The notes: generated by a model from the sequence alone, not told the origin. A stretch of DNA of 14,209 bases from Clostridiales bacterium UBA6386 (GCA_002437585.1 DJQM01000013.1:1-14209); one strand, 5' to 3'. Counted from the first letter of the stretch, positions 7,196 through 13,688 are shown. Made by a program: numbers and translations.

Positions 7196-7296
7196 TCGGT
7201 ACTTGAGTACCGAATGCAAGCGTGCGGGGAGCTATCCCAACAGCGAACCGCATAAGTCCTGTATGCACCTGAGCCACACTAACGGCAGGGTGCCGA
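7196..7296 (+). promoter_or_regulatory. Structured 5' leader of fhs with alternative pairings
   Basis: TCGGTAC (7196-7202) forms a perfect hairpin with GTACCGA (7207-7213, loop TTGA), but all 7 bases can also pair with GTGCCGA (7290-7296, one G-U pair), closing the whole region as a long-range stem. That strand overlaps a second local hairpin, CGGCA-GGG-TGCCG (7283-7295). Between them GTGCGG (7222-7227) pairs with CCGCAT (7248-7253). Mutually exclusive pairings upstream of a folate gene suggest a riboswitch or attenuator. I did not find the conserved core of the ZTP (pfl) or THF riboswitches, so the class is unknown. Confidence 0.45.
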
Positions 7297-7323
7297 TTAC
7301 ACAATACAAGGAGAATGAGTATC

Positions 7324-9000
7324 ATGGGATTCAAAACTGACATCGAAATCGCACAGGAAACCGTTATGCAGCCCATCACCGAGGTGGCCAAGACCGCCGG
7401 TGTGGACGAAAAGTATCTGGAGCAGTACGGCAAGTACAAGGCCAAGGTCGACTACCAGATTCTGAAGGACATGGCTGACAAGCCAAATGGCAAGCTGGTT
7501 CTCGTCACCGCCATCAACCCCACCCCTGCCGGCGAAGGCAAGACCACCACCACCGTGGGTCTGGCCGACGGTATGCGCAAGCTGGGCAAGAACGTCATGG
7601 TCGCTCTGCGGGAGCCTTCTCTGGGCCCCGTGTTCGGCGTCAAGGGCGGTGCCGCCGGCGGCGGCTACGCGCAGGTCGTCCCCATGGAGGACATCAACCT
7701 GCACTTCACTGGTGACTTCCATGCCATCGGTGCTGCCAACAACCTGCTGGCCGCGATGCTCGATAACCATATCTATCAGGGCAACGCTCTGAACATCGAC
7801 CCCCGCCAGATCGTGTGGCGCCGCTGCGTGGATATGAACGACCGTCAGCTCCGCTTCGTCGTGGACGGACTGGGCGGCAAGACCAACGGTATGCCCCGTG
7901 AGGACGGCTACGACATCACCGTGGCTTCCGAGGTTATGGCTGTTCTGTGCCTGGCCTCCGACATCAACGACCTGAAGGCTCGCCTGGCTCGCCTGGTGGT
8001 TGCCTACACCCGGGACGGCAAGCCCGTCACCGCCGGTGATCTGAACGCCCAGGGTGCTATGGCCGCGCTGCTGAAGGATGCCCTGAAGCCCAACCTGGTT
8101 CAGACCCTGGAGCACACTCCTGCCTTCGTACATGGCGGCCCCTTTGCCAACATTGCCCACGGCTGCAACTCCGTCACCGCTACCAAGATTGCTCTGAAGC
8201 TGGGCGATTACGCCATCACCGAGGCCGGCTTCGGCGCTGACCTGGGTGCCGAGAAGTTCCTGGACATCAAGTGCCGTATGGCCGGCCTGAAGCCCTCCTG
8301 CGTGGTTCTGGTCGCCACTGCCCGTGCCCTGAAGTACAACGGCGGCGTGCCCAAGGCCGAGACCGGCAAGGAGAACCTGGAGGCTCTGGAGAAGGGTCTG
8401 CCCAACCTGCTGCAGCACGTTGAGAACATCACCAAGGTCTACAAGCTGCCCTGCGTGGTGGCCATCAACCGGTTCCCCACCGACACCGAGGCCGAGCTGA
8501 AGCTCATCGAGACCAAGTGCAAGGAGCTGGGCGTGAACGTTGCCCTGTCCGAGGTCTGGGGCAAGGGCGGCGAAGGCGGCATCGAGCTTGCCAAGGAAGT
8601 CATCCGTCTGTGCGAGCAGCCCAACGACTTCACCTTCTCCTACGAGCTGACCGGCTCCATCAAGGAGAAGATTGAGGCCATCGCCAAGAAGATCTACCAC
8701 GCCGACGGCGTGAACTTCACCGCCAATGCCGAGAAGCAGATCAAGACCCTGACCGATCTGGGCTATGATCATATGCCCATCTGCATGGCCAAGACCCAGT
8801 ATTCCTTCTCTGATGATCAGACCAAGCTGGGCGCGCCCCGGAACTTCACCATCACCGTCCGGAACGTGAAGGTTTCCGCCGGTGCCGGCTTCCTGGTTGC
8901 CCTGACCGGCGAGATCATGACCATGCCCGGCCTGCCCAAGGTTCCCGCCGCTGAGCGCATCGACGTGGACGAGAACGGCAAGATCACCGGTCTGTTCTAA
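7324..9000 (+). CDS. fhs: Formate-tetrahydrofolate ligase
   Basis: 558 residues, close to the family norm. This soluble enzyme (EC 6.3.4.3) joins formate to tetrahydrofolate using ATP, giving 10-formyl-THF for purine synthesis or, in acetogens, the methyl branch of carbon fixation. Visible signatures are the P-loop TPAGEGKTTTTVGL (67-80) and REPSLGPVFGVKGGAAGGGY (96-115), followed by MEDINLHFTGDFHAI. AAGGAG at 7308-7313 is 10 nt from ATG 7324 but only 1 nt from ATG 7315, so 7324 is preferred. Codons are strongly biased to C in third position, as in highly expressed genes. It leads a fhs-fchA-folD cluster, separated from fchA by a hairpin repeat and a terminator. Confidence 0.97.
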   Translation: MGFKTDIEIAQETVMQPITEVAKTAGVDEKYLEQYGKYKAKVDYQILKDMADKPNGKLVLVTAINPTPAGEGKTTTTVGLADGMRKLGKNVMVALREPSLGPVFGVKGGAAGGGYAQVVPMEDINLHFTGDFHAIGAANNLLAAMLDNHIYQGNALNIDPRQIVWRRCVDMNDRQLRFVVDGLGGKTNGMPREDGYDITVASEVMAVLCLASDINDLKARLARLVVAYTRDGKPVTAGDLNAQGAMAALLKDALKPNLVQTLEHTPAFVHGGPFANIAHGCNSVTATKIALKLGDYAITEAGFGADLGAEKFLDIKCRMAGLKPSCVVLVATARALKYNGGVPKAETGKENLEALEKGLPNLLQHVENITKVYKLPCVVAINRFPTDTEAELKLIETKCKELGVNVALSEVWGKGGEGGIELAKEVIRLCEQPNDFTFSYELTGSIKEKIEAIAKKIYHADGVNFTANAEKQIKTLTDLGYDHMPICMAKTQYSFSDDQTKLGAPRNFTITVRNVKVSAGAGFLVALTGEIMTMPGLPKVPAAERIDVDENGKITGLF

Positions 9001-9039
9001 TGGACGGCAATCCCACACAGTTGCGTCTGCGGCCTTCAT

Positions 9040-9128
9040 CGGATCTTTTTCCCCAAGGGTGCGGTTTGAAAAACTTGAAATACACAAAGTATTCCTGCGT
9101 TTTCCAAACCTTCCCTTGAAGAAAAATC
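9040..9128 (-). repeat. Structured hairpin repeat, copy 2
   Basis: This is the inverse copy of the element at 3208-3296: same length, 20 of 89 bases different. Compared with copy 1 the stem holds through paired changes (for example C-G to U-A and G-C to A-U), while the inner AATAC/GTATT hairpin and its loop are unchanged. Two inner pairs of the 14-bp stem are lost here. It sits between the fhs stop and the terminator at 9199, on the strand opposite to its neighbours, unlike copy 1, so a fixed cis role for adjacent genes is less likely. Confidence 0.75.
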
Positions 9129-9198
9129 TCTCGATGAATGCTCTTGCCGAACTGTGCGGCAATGCCGTAAGACAATTCCGACTTCCCATTGAAAACAC

Positions 9199-9228
9199 AA
9201 AAAGCACAGGTTTCCGCCTGTGCTTTTT
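9199..9228 (+). terminator. Strong terminator between fhs and fchA
   Basis: A 12-bp perfect stem, AAAAAGCACAGG (9199-9210) with CCTGTGCTTTTT (9217-9228), loop TTTCCG. It has U runs in both orientations. It lies 40 bp upstream of fchA; I see no convincing promoter in between, so fchA and folD may depend on read-through. Confidence 0.88.
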
Positions 9229-9268
9229 GCGGATTTCCTAACCATTCAAAATTTTAGGAGAAAAAACT

Positions 9269-9889
9269 ATGGATATGACTATGGAATCCTGCCGTGCCTT
9301 CGTGGAGGTGCTGGCATCCAACGCTCCCGCCCCCGGCGGCGGCGGCGCGGCGGCTCTGGTGGGTGCCATCGGCACCGCCCTGGGCAATATGGTTGGCTCT
9401 CTCACCGTGGGCAAGAAGAAGTATGCCGACGTGGAGGCGGAGATCATTGCCCTGAAGGCCAAATGCGACGCGCTCCAGACCGAGCTTCTGAACCAGGTGG
9501 AGGCCGATGACAAGGGCTTCGTGCCTCTGGCCAAGGCCTATGGCATTCCCAAGGACGACCCCAACCGGGACAAAATCCTGGAGGAGGCCACCATTACCGC
9601 CTGTGCCGTACCCATGCACATTATGGAGCTTTGCTGCCAGGCCATCGACTACATCTCCGTCTTCGCCGCCAAAGGCTCCCGACTGGCCGTGTCCGACGCG
9701 GGCTGCGGCGCGGTGTGCTGTAAGGCCGCCCTTCAGGCAGCCAGCCTCAACGTGTTCATCAACACCAAGAGCCTGAAAAACCGGGAAGTGGCCGAGGAAA
9801 TGAACGCCAAGGCCAACGGGATGCTCAGTAAGTACTGCGCCCTGGCCGACGAGATTTTCACTACCGTCAAGGCCGGATTCGGCCAGTAA
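9269..9889 (+). CDS. fchA: Methenyl-THF cyclohydrolase / formimino-THF cyclodeaminase family
   Basis: 206 residues, matching stand-alone members of the FTCD C-terminal family. Members either release ammonia from formimino-THF (EC 4.3.1.4) or interconvert 10-formyl- and 5,10-methenyl-THF. Visible features are the glycine-rich PAPGGGGAAALVGAIGTALG (20-39), the acidic EADDKGF (78-84) with a likely catalytic aspartate, and the C-terminal half with SDAGCGAVCCKAALQAASLN (142-161). AGGAG at 9256-9260 lies 8 nt before the start. It is followed by folD after 48 bp, probably on the same transcript. Because the neighbours are fhs and folD, with no histidine-degradation genes, cyclohydrolase is the more likely role; see folD for why it may be needed. 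Confidence 0.88.
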   Translation: MDMTMESCRAFVEVLASNAPAPGGGGAAALVGAIGTALGNMVGSLTVGKKKYADVEAEIIALKAKCDALQTELLNQVEADDKGFVPLAKAYGIPKDDPNRDKILEEATITACAVPMHIMELCCQAIDYISVFAAKGSRLAVSDAGCGAVCCKAALQAASLNVFINTKSLKNREVAEEMNAKANGMLSKYCALADEIFTTVKAGFGQ

Positions 9890-9937
9890 TTTTCCTTTTT
9901 GCACAAAATTCAGATACTAATTTAGGAGGAAATCACA

Positions 9938-10816
9938 ATGGCAAAACTGCTGCTGGGCAAGGAAGTTACCGATGCCCTGAATGCTGATCTGCAAAAGCGC
10001 ACCGCCGCCCTGCGGGAAAAGGGCATTGTCCCCACCCTGGGCATCATCCGGGTGGGCGCGAACCCCAGTGACCTGAGCTACGAGAAGGGCGCCATGAAGC
10101 GCGCCGAGCTGGTGGGCGTGGAGGTCAAGAAGTTTGAACTGCCTGAGGATGCCACCCGTGAGCAGGTTCTGGCTGTCATCGACGAGGTCAACGCCGACGC
10201 TTCCATTCACGGCGTACTCATGTTCCGACCCCTGCCCAAGCACCTGAAGGCCGATCAGAACGAGATCTGCAACCGTCTGGCTCCTCAGAAGGATGTGGAC
10301 TGCATGACCCATCTGTCCAACGCCGGTGTGTTCGAGGGTCTGAAGGATCTGGGCTTCGCCCCCTGCACCCCCGCCGCCTGCATGGAGATTCTGGACTTCT
10401 ACGGCATTGACTGCAAGGGCAAGAACGCCGTGGTCATCGGCCGCTCTCTGGTGGTCGGCAAGCCCGCCGCCATGATGCTCATGGGCAAGAACGCCACCGT
10501 CACCGTCTGCCACACCAAGACCGTGAACACCGCGGAAATCTGCAGGGGCGCGGACATCCTCGTCTCCGCCGCCGGTGTGCTGAATTCTCTGACCAAGGAT
10601 TACGTCCGTCCCGGCCAGGTGGTCATTGACGTGTCCATCAACTGGGATGCCAACAAGCCCAACGCCAAGGGCGGCCTGGGCGGTATCGCCGGCGACGCCA
10701 AGTTCGACGAGGTGGAGCCCATCGTGGACGCCATCACCCCCGTTCCCGGCGGTGTAGGCTCCGTGACCACCAGCGTGCTGATGAAGCACGTTGTGGAGGC
10801 CGCCGAGCGGACCTGA
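9938..10816 (+). CDS. folD: Methylene-THF dehydrogenase, FolD family, with altered cyclohydrolase site
   Basis: 292 residues. FolD normally has two activities: NAD(P)-dependent 5,10-methylene-THF dehydrogenase and 5,10-methenyl-THF cyclohydrolase. The fold is clear: substrate domain with PLPKHL and PQKDVDCM, dinucleotide site VVIGRSLVVGKPAAMMLM (165-182) and the C-terminal TPVPGGVGSVTTSVLMKH (267-284). An ungapped match to E. coli FolD (GANPASQIYVASKRKA against GANPSDLSYEKGAMKR) keeps the tyrosine (Y48) but puts alanine (A52) where the catalytic lysine belongs. The usual VQLPLP reads MFRPLP, replacing the key glutamine by phenylalanine. The dehydrogenase part looks intact, so it is probably a dehydrogenase working with FchA. 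AGGAGG at 9924-9929 supports the start. Confidence 0.93.
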   Translation: MAKLLLGKEVTDALNADLQKRTAALREKGIVPTLGIIRVGANPSDLSYEKGAMKRAELVGVEVKKFELPEDATREQVLAVIDEVNADASIHGVLMFRPLPKHLKADQNEICNRLAPQKDVDCMTHLSNAGVFEGLKDLGFAPCTPAACMEILDFYGIDCKGKNAVVIGRSLVVGKPAAMMLMGKNATVTVCHTKTVNTAEICRGADILVSAAGVLNSLTKDYVRPGQVVIDVSINWDANKPNAKGGLGGIAGDAKFDEVEPIVDAITPVPGGVGSVTTSVLMKHVVEAAERT

Positions 10817-10834
10817 TTTCTTCCATAAAGCAAG

Positions 10835-10870
10835 CACAGGGAGCAGCCCACCGCTGCCCCCTGTGTTTTT
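10835..10870 (+). terminator. Terminator of folD
   Basis: CACAGGG (10835-10841) pairs with CCCTGTG (10859-10865), and GCAG (10843-10846) with CTGC (10854-10857) across a single A/C mismatch; a run of T follows. It may also stop the convergent SPFH transcript, but its leftward U tract is poor. Confidence 0.85.
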
Positions 10871-10907
10871 TATGCAATTTAACGTGCGGGATGGTGCTGC
10901 CCCAAAA

Positions 10908-11825
10908 TCACTCGGCTTTCACGCTCTCGGTAATGCCGTTTGCCAGACCCACCAGACCCTGCATCTGGCTGGGAATGATGATCTTGGTCGCCTGGCCGTC
11001 CGCCACCTTCTGCATGGCCTCGATGGCCTTCAGCTTCAGCACATTGTCGCTGGGAGCCTTCTCATTCAGCATTTCCAGGGAATCTGCCAGAGCCTGCTGA
11101 ACGGAGCGGATGGCCTGAGCCTCGCCGTCGGCCTTCAGAATGGCAGCCTGCTTCTCGGCCTCCGCCCGGAGGATCGCCGCCTGCTTTTCGGCATCGGCCT
11201 TCAGAATGGCGGACTCCTTCTCGCCCTCGGCAATCAGGATGGCGGACTTCTTCTGACCCTCGGCCTGCAGAATGGCCTGCCGACGGTCACGCTCGGCCTT
11301 CATCTGCTTTTCCATGGAGTTCTGGATGTCCTGGGGCGGCAGAATGTTCTTCAGCTCCACCCGGTTGACCTTGATGCCCCAGGGATCGGTAGCCTCGTCC
11401 AGGATGGAACGCATCTTGGTATTGACCACATCCCGGGAGGTCAGGGTCTGATCCAGCTCCAGGTCGCCGATGATGTTCCGCAGGGTCGTGGCGGTCAGGG
11501 TCTCCATGGCCGCCATGGGCTGCTCCACGCCATAGGCATACAGCTTGGGATCGGTAATCTGGAAATACACCACGGTGTCGATCTGCATGGTCACGTTGTC
11601 CTTGGTGATGACGGGCTGAGGGGGATAGTCCAATACCTGCTCCTTCAGGCTGACCCGCCGGGCCACCCGGTCGATGAAGGGGAGCTTGAAGTGCAGACCC
11701 ACGCCCCAGACCGTCTGGAACGCGCCCAGCCGCTCCACGACGTAGGCACGGGACTGCTGAACCACCACGATGTTGCGCACCGCGATAATCAGCACGATGA
11801 TTGCAAGAATGATAACAAACGGCAT
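10908..11825 (-). CDS. SPFH / band 7 membrane protein (stomatin or QmcA-like)
   Basis: 305 residues. Such proteins form large membrane-bound rings or cages linked with functional microdomains. Residues 3-17 are a transmembrane anchor and about 20-185 the SPFH domain (VVQQSRAYVVERLGAF, LPFIDRV, KDNVTMQIDTVVYFQI, DPWGIKVNRVELKNILPP). A charged coiled coil follows, built from five exact 11-residue repeats at 184-238, then a C-terminal tail with KIIIPSQMQG. GGAGG 8 nt before ATG 11825 supports this start over a TTG at 11840. It follows the NfeD gene by 24 bp, the classical NfeD-SPFH pairing, so they are most likely co-transcribed from the promoter at 12349-12377. Confidence 0.93.
   Translation of the reverse strand: MPFVIILAIIVLIIAVRNIVVVQQSRAYVVERLGAFQTVWGVGLHFKLPFIDRVARRVSLKEQVLDYPPQPVITKDNVTMQIDTVVYFQITDPKLYAYGVEQPMAAMETLTATTLRNIIGDLELDQTLTSRDVVNTKMRSILDEATDPWGIKVNRVELKNILPPQDIQNSMEKQMKAERDRRQAILQAEGQKKSAILIAEGEKESAILKADAEKQAAILRAEAEKQAAILKADGEAQAIRSVQQALADSLEMLNEKAPSDNVLKLKAIEAMQKVADGQATKIIIPSQMQGLVGLANGITESVKAE
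11112..11276 (-). repeat. Five tandem 33-bp coding repeats (hendecads)
   Basis: Inside the SPFH gene, five units of 11 residues read AILQAEGQKKS, AILIAEGEKES, AILKADAEKQA, AILRAEAEKQA and AILKADGEAQA. An 11-residue period fits a slightly right-handed coiled coil. Units 3 and 4 are the most alike, suggesting duplication by slippage or unequal exchange. Confidence 0.85.
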
Positions 11826-11849
11826 AATAAGTACCTCCAATTCACATTT

Positions 11850-12299
11850 TCAGACTCTTTCCGGAACTTTTACAGGGGTAACAAACGCTTTGACGCCCTC
11901 GATTCTGTCCACCCGGACCAGAGTGCCCACTGGAATATCCTCACCGGTGGTGCTCCGAGCCGTCCACTCCATGGCATCCAGCTTCACCTGGCCGGCAGCG
12001 GTCACATTGTCGACGGCCTCGGTAACCAGCCCAATGGTACCCACTACACTGTCCACATTGGTAGGGGTGATTTTCGGCAGCAGGAACCGCCGGACAATGG
12101 GTCGGAGCATCAGCAGCAGAGCACCGGAAACCACCAGGAACAGCACCATCTGGAGCCAGAATCCCGCCCCCAGCAGTGCTGCGAACATGGCAATCATCGC
12201 CCCCGCCGCAAACCACAGGGAAACCAGGCTGACCGTAGCACCCTCCATGATCAGAAACAGCACCATGAGCCCAAGCCAGACAAACGCAGCCAATTCCAT
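11850..12299 (-). CDS. NfeD-family membrane protein, short form
   Basis: 149 residues. Hydrophobic segments at about 4-18, 22-45 and 48-67 are followed by an OB-fold-like beta domain at 85-145 (VGTIGLVTEAVDNVTAAG, GQVKLDAMEW, IPVGTLVRVDRIEGVKAFV), which is typical of NfeD C-terminal domains. The protease domain of long NfeD proteins is absent. The start at 12299 has AAGGAGG 8 nt upstream; longer in-frame extensions would begin inside or beyond the promoter. NfeD proteins are partners of stomatin-like SPFH proteins, and the SPFH gene follows directly. The molecular role of short NfeD is not well settled. Confidence 0.88.
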   Translation of the reverse strand: MELAAFVWLGLMVLFLIMEGATVSLVSLWFAAGAMIAMFAALLGAGFWLQMVLFLVVSGALLLMLRPIVRRFLLPKITPTNVDSVVGTIGLVTEAVDNVTAAGQVKLDAMEWTARSTTGEDIPVGTLVRVDRIEGVKAFVTPVKVPERV

Positions 12300-12348
12300 T
12301 TTGGATTCCTCCTTCCGAAGACCGCGTCCATTCTCTTGACGCAAATCT

Positions 12349-12377
12349 ATGATATCAGAAAAGAAGTCCCTCGTCAA
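12349..12377 (-). promoter_or_regulatory. Sigma-A promoter of the NfeD-SPFH operon
   Basis: Read leftward: TTGACG (12377-12372), a 17-nt spacer and TATCAT (12354-12349). It gives a leader of about 45 nt before the NfeD start and lies downstream of the CmpB-type gene, so the two-gene operon can be expressed on its own. Confidence 0.75.
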
Positions 12378-12427
12378 TGGTGTGCATTGGGGAAAACGGT
12401 GGAAATATGCCGGATTTTACGAAAATT

Positions 12428-12835
12428 TTACCGCACCTTTCCGCCGATGGCAGGATACTCCATTTTTCTGTCCAGCAGAGCCTCGGTCAGGCCGTGCAGA
12501 GTCATGCCCGCCGCCCCCACCGGAATCCACACCGCCGCGAACAGGGGGCAGATCTGACCCAGGAAATTCCCTGGCTGACCCCGATAGTCCCAGACGGAGA
12601 AGTCCCGGTTGCACAGCAGCCCCGTGACCAGCTCCACCCCGGTGATGATGGCCGCCCCGCCGGCCAGCTTGGCAAGAGCCGGAAGCCGTTTCTTGCGCAA
12701 GGCTCCGATGAGCAGGAAGCACAGTCCCCCGGCTCCGAACATGCTGATGTGGCTTCTGCCCCGGTACAATAGCTCCAGAGCCACATACGCGCTGCCGCCC
12801 ACTGTGAAGAGTGTCATTTGTTTTCCCCATTTCAT
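12428..12835 (-). CDS. Small membrane protein, CmpB-type (putative ABC transporter permease family)
   Basis: 135 residues with hydrophobic segments near 8-22, 31-46, 57-75 and 92-118. The signature GVELVTGLL (66-74), VWDYRGQPGNFLGQIC (81-96) and the following LFAAVW resemble the PF06541 family, named as putative ABC permeases (CmpB) although a transport role is poorly supported. No ATPase or other transporter subunit is nearby. GAGGTG stands about 7 nt before the start at 12835; MTLF, six residues in, is an alternative. I see no clear promoter or terminator of its own; the promoter at 12896 faces the other way. Confidence 0.75.
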   Translation of the reverse strand: MKWGKQMTLFTVGGSAYVALELLYRGRSHISMFGAGGLCFLLIGALRKKRLPALAKLAGGAAIITGVELVTGLLCNRDFSVWDYRGQPGNFLGQICPLFAAVWIPVGAAGMTLHGLTEALLDRKMEYPAIGGKVR

Positions 12836-12895
12836 GGCAATTCACCTCAGAGAAGAGTATCTCCAAAAAAATCGAGGAAAAAACAAAAATAATTC

Positions 12896-12924
12896 TTGAC
12901 AAACGGAAAATCCTAGGCTATACT
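12896..12924 (+). promoter_or_regulatory. Promoter of the tRNA pair
   Basis: Perfect TTGACA (12896-12901), a 17-nt spacer and TATACT (12919-12924), 43 bp upstream of the mature tRNA-Met 5' end. Confidence 0.88.
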
Positions 12925-12967
12925 TAGGAAGCTGATTTCGGCGGTGCCGAAATTGCGTTGACCACAT

Positions 12968-13043
12968 GGCGGCATAACTCAGTTGGTAGAGTAGCCGGTT
13001 CATACCCGGTATGTCATCTGTTCGAATCAGATTGCCGCTACCA
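12968..13043 (+). tRNA. tRNA-Met (CAT), elongator type
   Basis: The full cloverleaf is visible: acceptor GGCGGCA with TGCCGCT (G1-U72 wobble, which also occurs in the B. subtilis elongator Met tRNA), D stem ACTC/GAGT, anticodon stem GCCGG/CCGGT with loop TTCATAC (anticodon 13001-13003), T stem ATCTG/CAGAT with TTCGAAT, then A73 and an encoded CCA. The anticodon stem lacks the three G-C pairs of initiators. A tRNA-Ile2 with modified CAT cannot be fully excluded. Confidence 0.95.
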
Positions 13044-13118
13044 GGCCCGTTGGTCAAGCGGTTAAGACACCGCCCTTTCACGGCGGTAACATGGGTTCGA
13101 TTCCCGTACGGGTCACCA
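13044..13118 (+). tRNA. tRNA-Glu (TTC)
   Basis: It begins at the base after the CCA of tRNA-Met. Acceptor GGCCCGT pairs with ACGGGTC; anticodon stem CCGCC/GGCGG with loop CTTTCAC, anticodon TTC at 13077-13079; T loop TTCGATT; A73 and encoded CCA at 13116-13118. The zero-length spacer means one processing cut can mature both ends. Confidence 0.96.
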
Positions 13119-13121
13119 TGT

Positions 13122-13156
13122 AAAATCCCTGGCGCACACGCGTCAGGGATTTTTCG
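13122..13156 (+). terminator. Terminator of the tRNA transcript
   Basis: AAAATCCCTG (13122-13131) pairs with CAGGGATTTT (13144-13153), with a GCG/CGC extension inside and a T run after it. It starts 4 bp past the tRNA-Glu CCA. Confidence 0.88.
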
Positions 13157-13169
13157 TTTTGGAAACGCC

Positions 13170-13198
13170 TTGACATGTGGGAAACCCCATTATATAAT
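13170..13198 (+). promoter_or_regulatory. Perfect consensus sigma-A promoter of two small genes
   Basis: TTGACA (13170-13175), exactly 17 nt, TATAAT (13193-13198): all 12 bases match consensus. It should be strong and constitutive unless repressed. Transcription would start about 13205, 27 bp before the first small gene. Confidence 0.92.
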
Positions 13199-13231
13199 AT
13201 ATGAGGCCAGGTATGAAAGGGGGTCGTAAAC

Positions 13232-13372
13232 ATGACGATGCAAGAAGCCTCGCGGGTGTTTCTGGGCCTCCGGGCTGCCGGATGGGACGAGAAAAGAATC
13301 AACGATTTCATTCTTTGGATTGAAAGCGGCGACCCGCAGTACAAGCCGGAACCGGTCGATGTCAGTAAGTAA
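13232..13372 (+). CDS. Small protein of 46 residues, function unknown
   Basis: It begins MTMQEASRVFLGLRAAGW, continues with a helical stretch including INDFILWIESGD, and ends in a polar proline-containing tail. There is no signal peptide or long hydrophobic segment, so it is probably cytosolic. A GGGGG-rich ribosome site (about 13219-13223) precedes ATG 13232; ATG 13238 is an alternative start. It directly follows a perfect consensus promoter and shares the transcript with the small gene at 13444. The pattern of two short amphipathic helices joined by a GW turn suggests a folded or protein-binding peptide. I do not recognise the family. Confidence 0.7.
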   Translation: MTMQEASRVFLGLRAAGWDEKRINDFILWIESGDPQYKPEPVDVSK

Positions 13373-13443
13373 GCTGAGAATCCATTTTCCCTAAAAGAGG
13401 GCGGTCAGTGTCAGCTCTCAGAAAAGGAAAGGAGTGCACAAAA

Positions 13444-13593
13444 ATGCCAACCGAAAAAGAAATCTCCATCATTCAAAAGGCAACAATCTACGATTTGCAG
13501 AAAATTTTAGAAAACGGTGAGGCAGGAAAAACCTACACTGTAGAGGAAATCAAGCAGCTCCTGGATGCCTATATTAAAGGCACTGAGCAGTGA
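13444..13593 (+). CDS. Small helical protein of 49 residues, function unknown
   Basis: It begins MPTEKEISIIQKATIYDLQ and ends with a second helix around VEEIKQLLDAYIKG. It is rich in E, K, I and L and most likely folds as two or three amphipathic helices with an ENGEAGKTYT loop. No membrane segment or zinc motif is visible, and the SQELD motif of Spo0E-type small proteins is absent. AAAGGAG stands a few bases before ATG 13444. It lies 71 bp after the 46-residue gene and before the terminator at 13656, so the two form a bicistronic unit. Its codons are more AT-rich than those of most neighbours. Confidence 0.72.
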   Translation: MPTEKEISIIQKATIYDLQKILENGEAGKTYTVEEIKQLLDAYIKGTEQ

Positions 13594-13655
13594 GTCATAG
13601 CAAGTGATATCATGCACCTGATCCGTACAGATATTGCCTGAACCGACAGTAGCGC

Positions 13656-13684
13656 AAGGCCGCCCGTTATGGGCGGCCTTTTCT
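13656..13684 (+). terminator. Terminator of the small-gene unit
   Basis: A 10-bp perfect stem AAGGCCGCCC (13656-13665) with GGGCGGCCTT (13671-13680), loop GTTAT, then TTCTC. It is only 5 bp from the stop of the convergent gene. Confidence 0.85.
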
Positions 13685-13688
13685 CGTT

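Noticed and set aside
7196..7323. ZTP (pfl), THF riboswitch or 6S RNA upstream of fhs
   Set aside because: Expected from the gene context, but the conserved ZTP CCGCCTGGGCA-type core and the THF core were not found, and the region lacks a terminator and the length of 6S RNA. Reported only as an unclassified leader.
7297..9207. 636-codon open frame on the minus strand
   Set aside because: It is antisense to the clear fhs gene; long antisense frames arise from the strong GC3 codon bias there, and the translation is low-complexity and resembles no family.
9036..9245. 69-codon minus-strand frame over hairpin copy 2
   Set aside because: It resembles the translation of copy 1, but the shared changes follow base pairing rather than codons, and it overlaps a terminator.
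10791..12557. 588-codon plus-strand frame
   Set aside because: It is antisense to the SPFH and NfeD genes and runs across the folD terminator; its open state is a composition effect, helped by the tandem repeats.
12968..13043. Initiator tRNA-Met
   Set aside because: The anticodon stem is GCCGG/CCGGT without the three consecutive G-C pairs of initiators, and the sequence follows elongator Met tRNA. The 1-72 wobble is normal for that tRNA.
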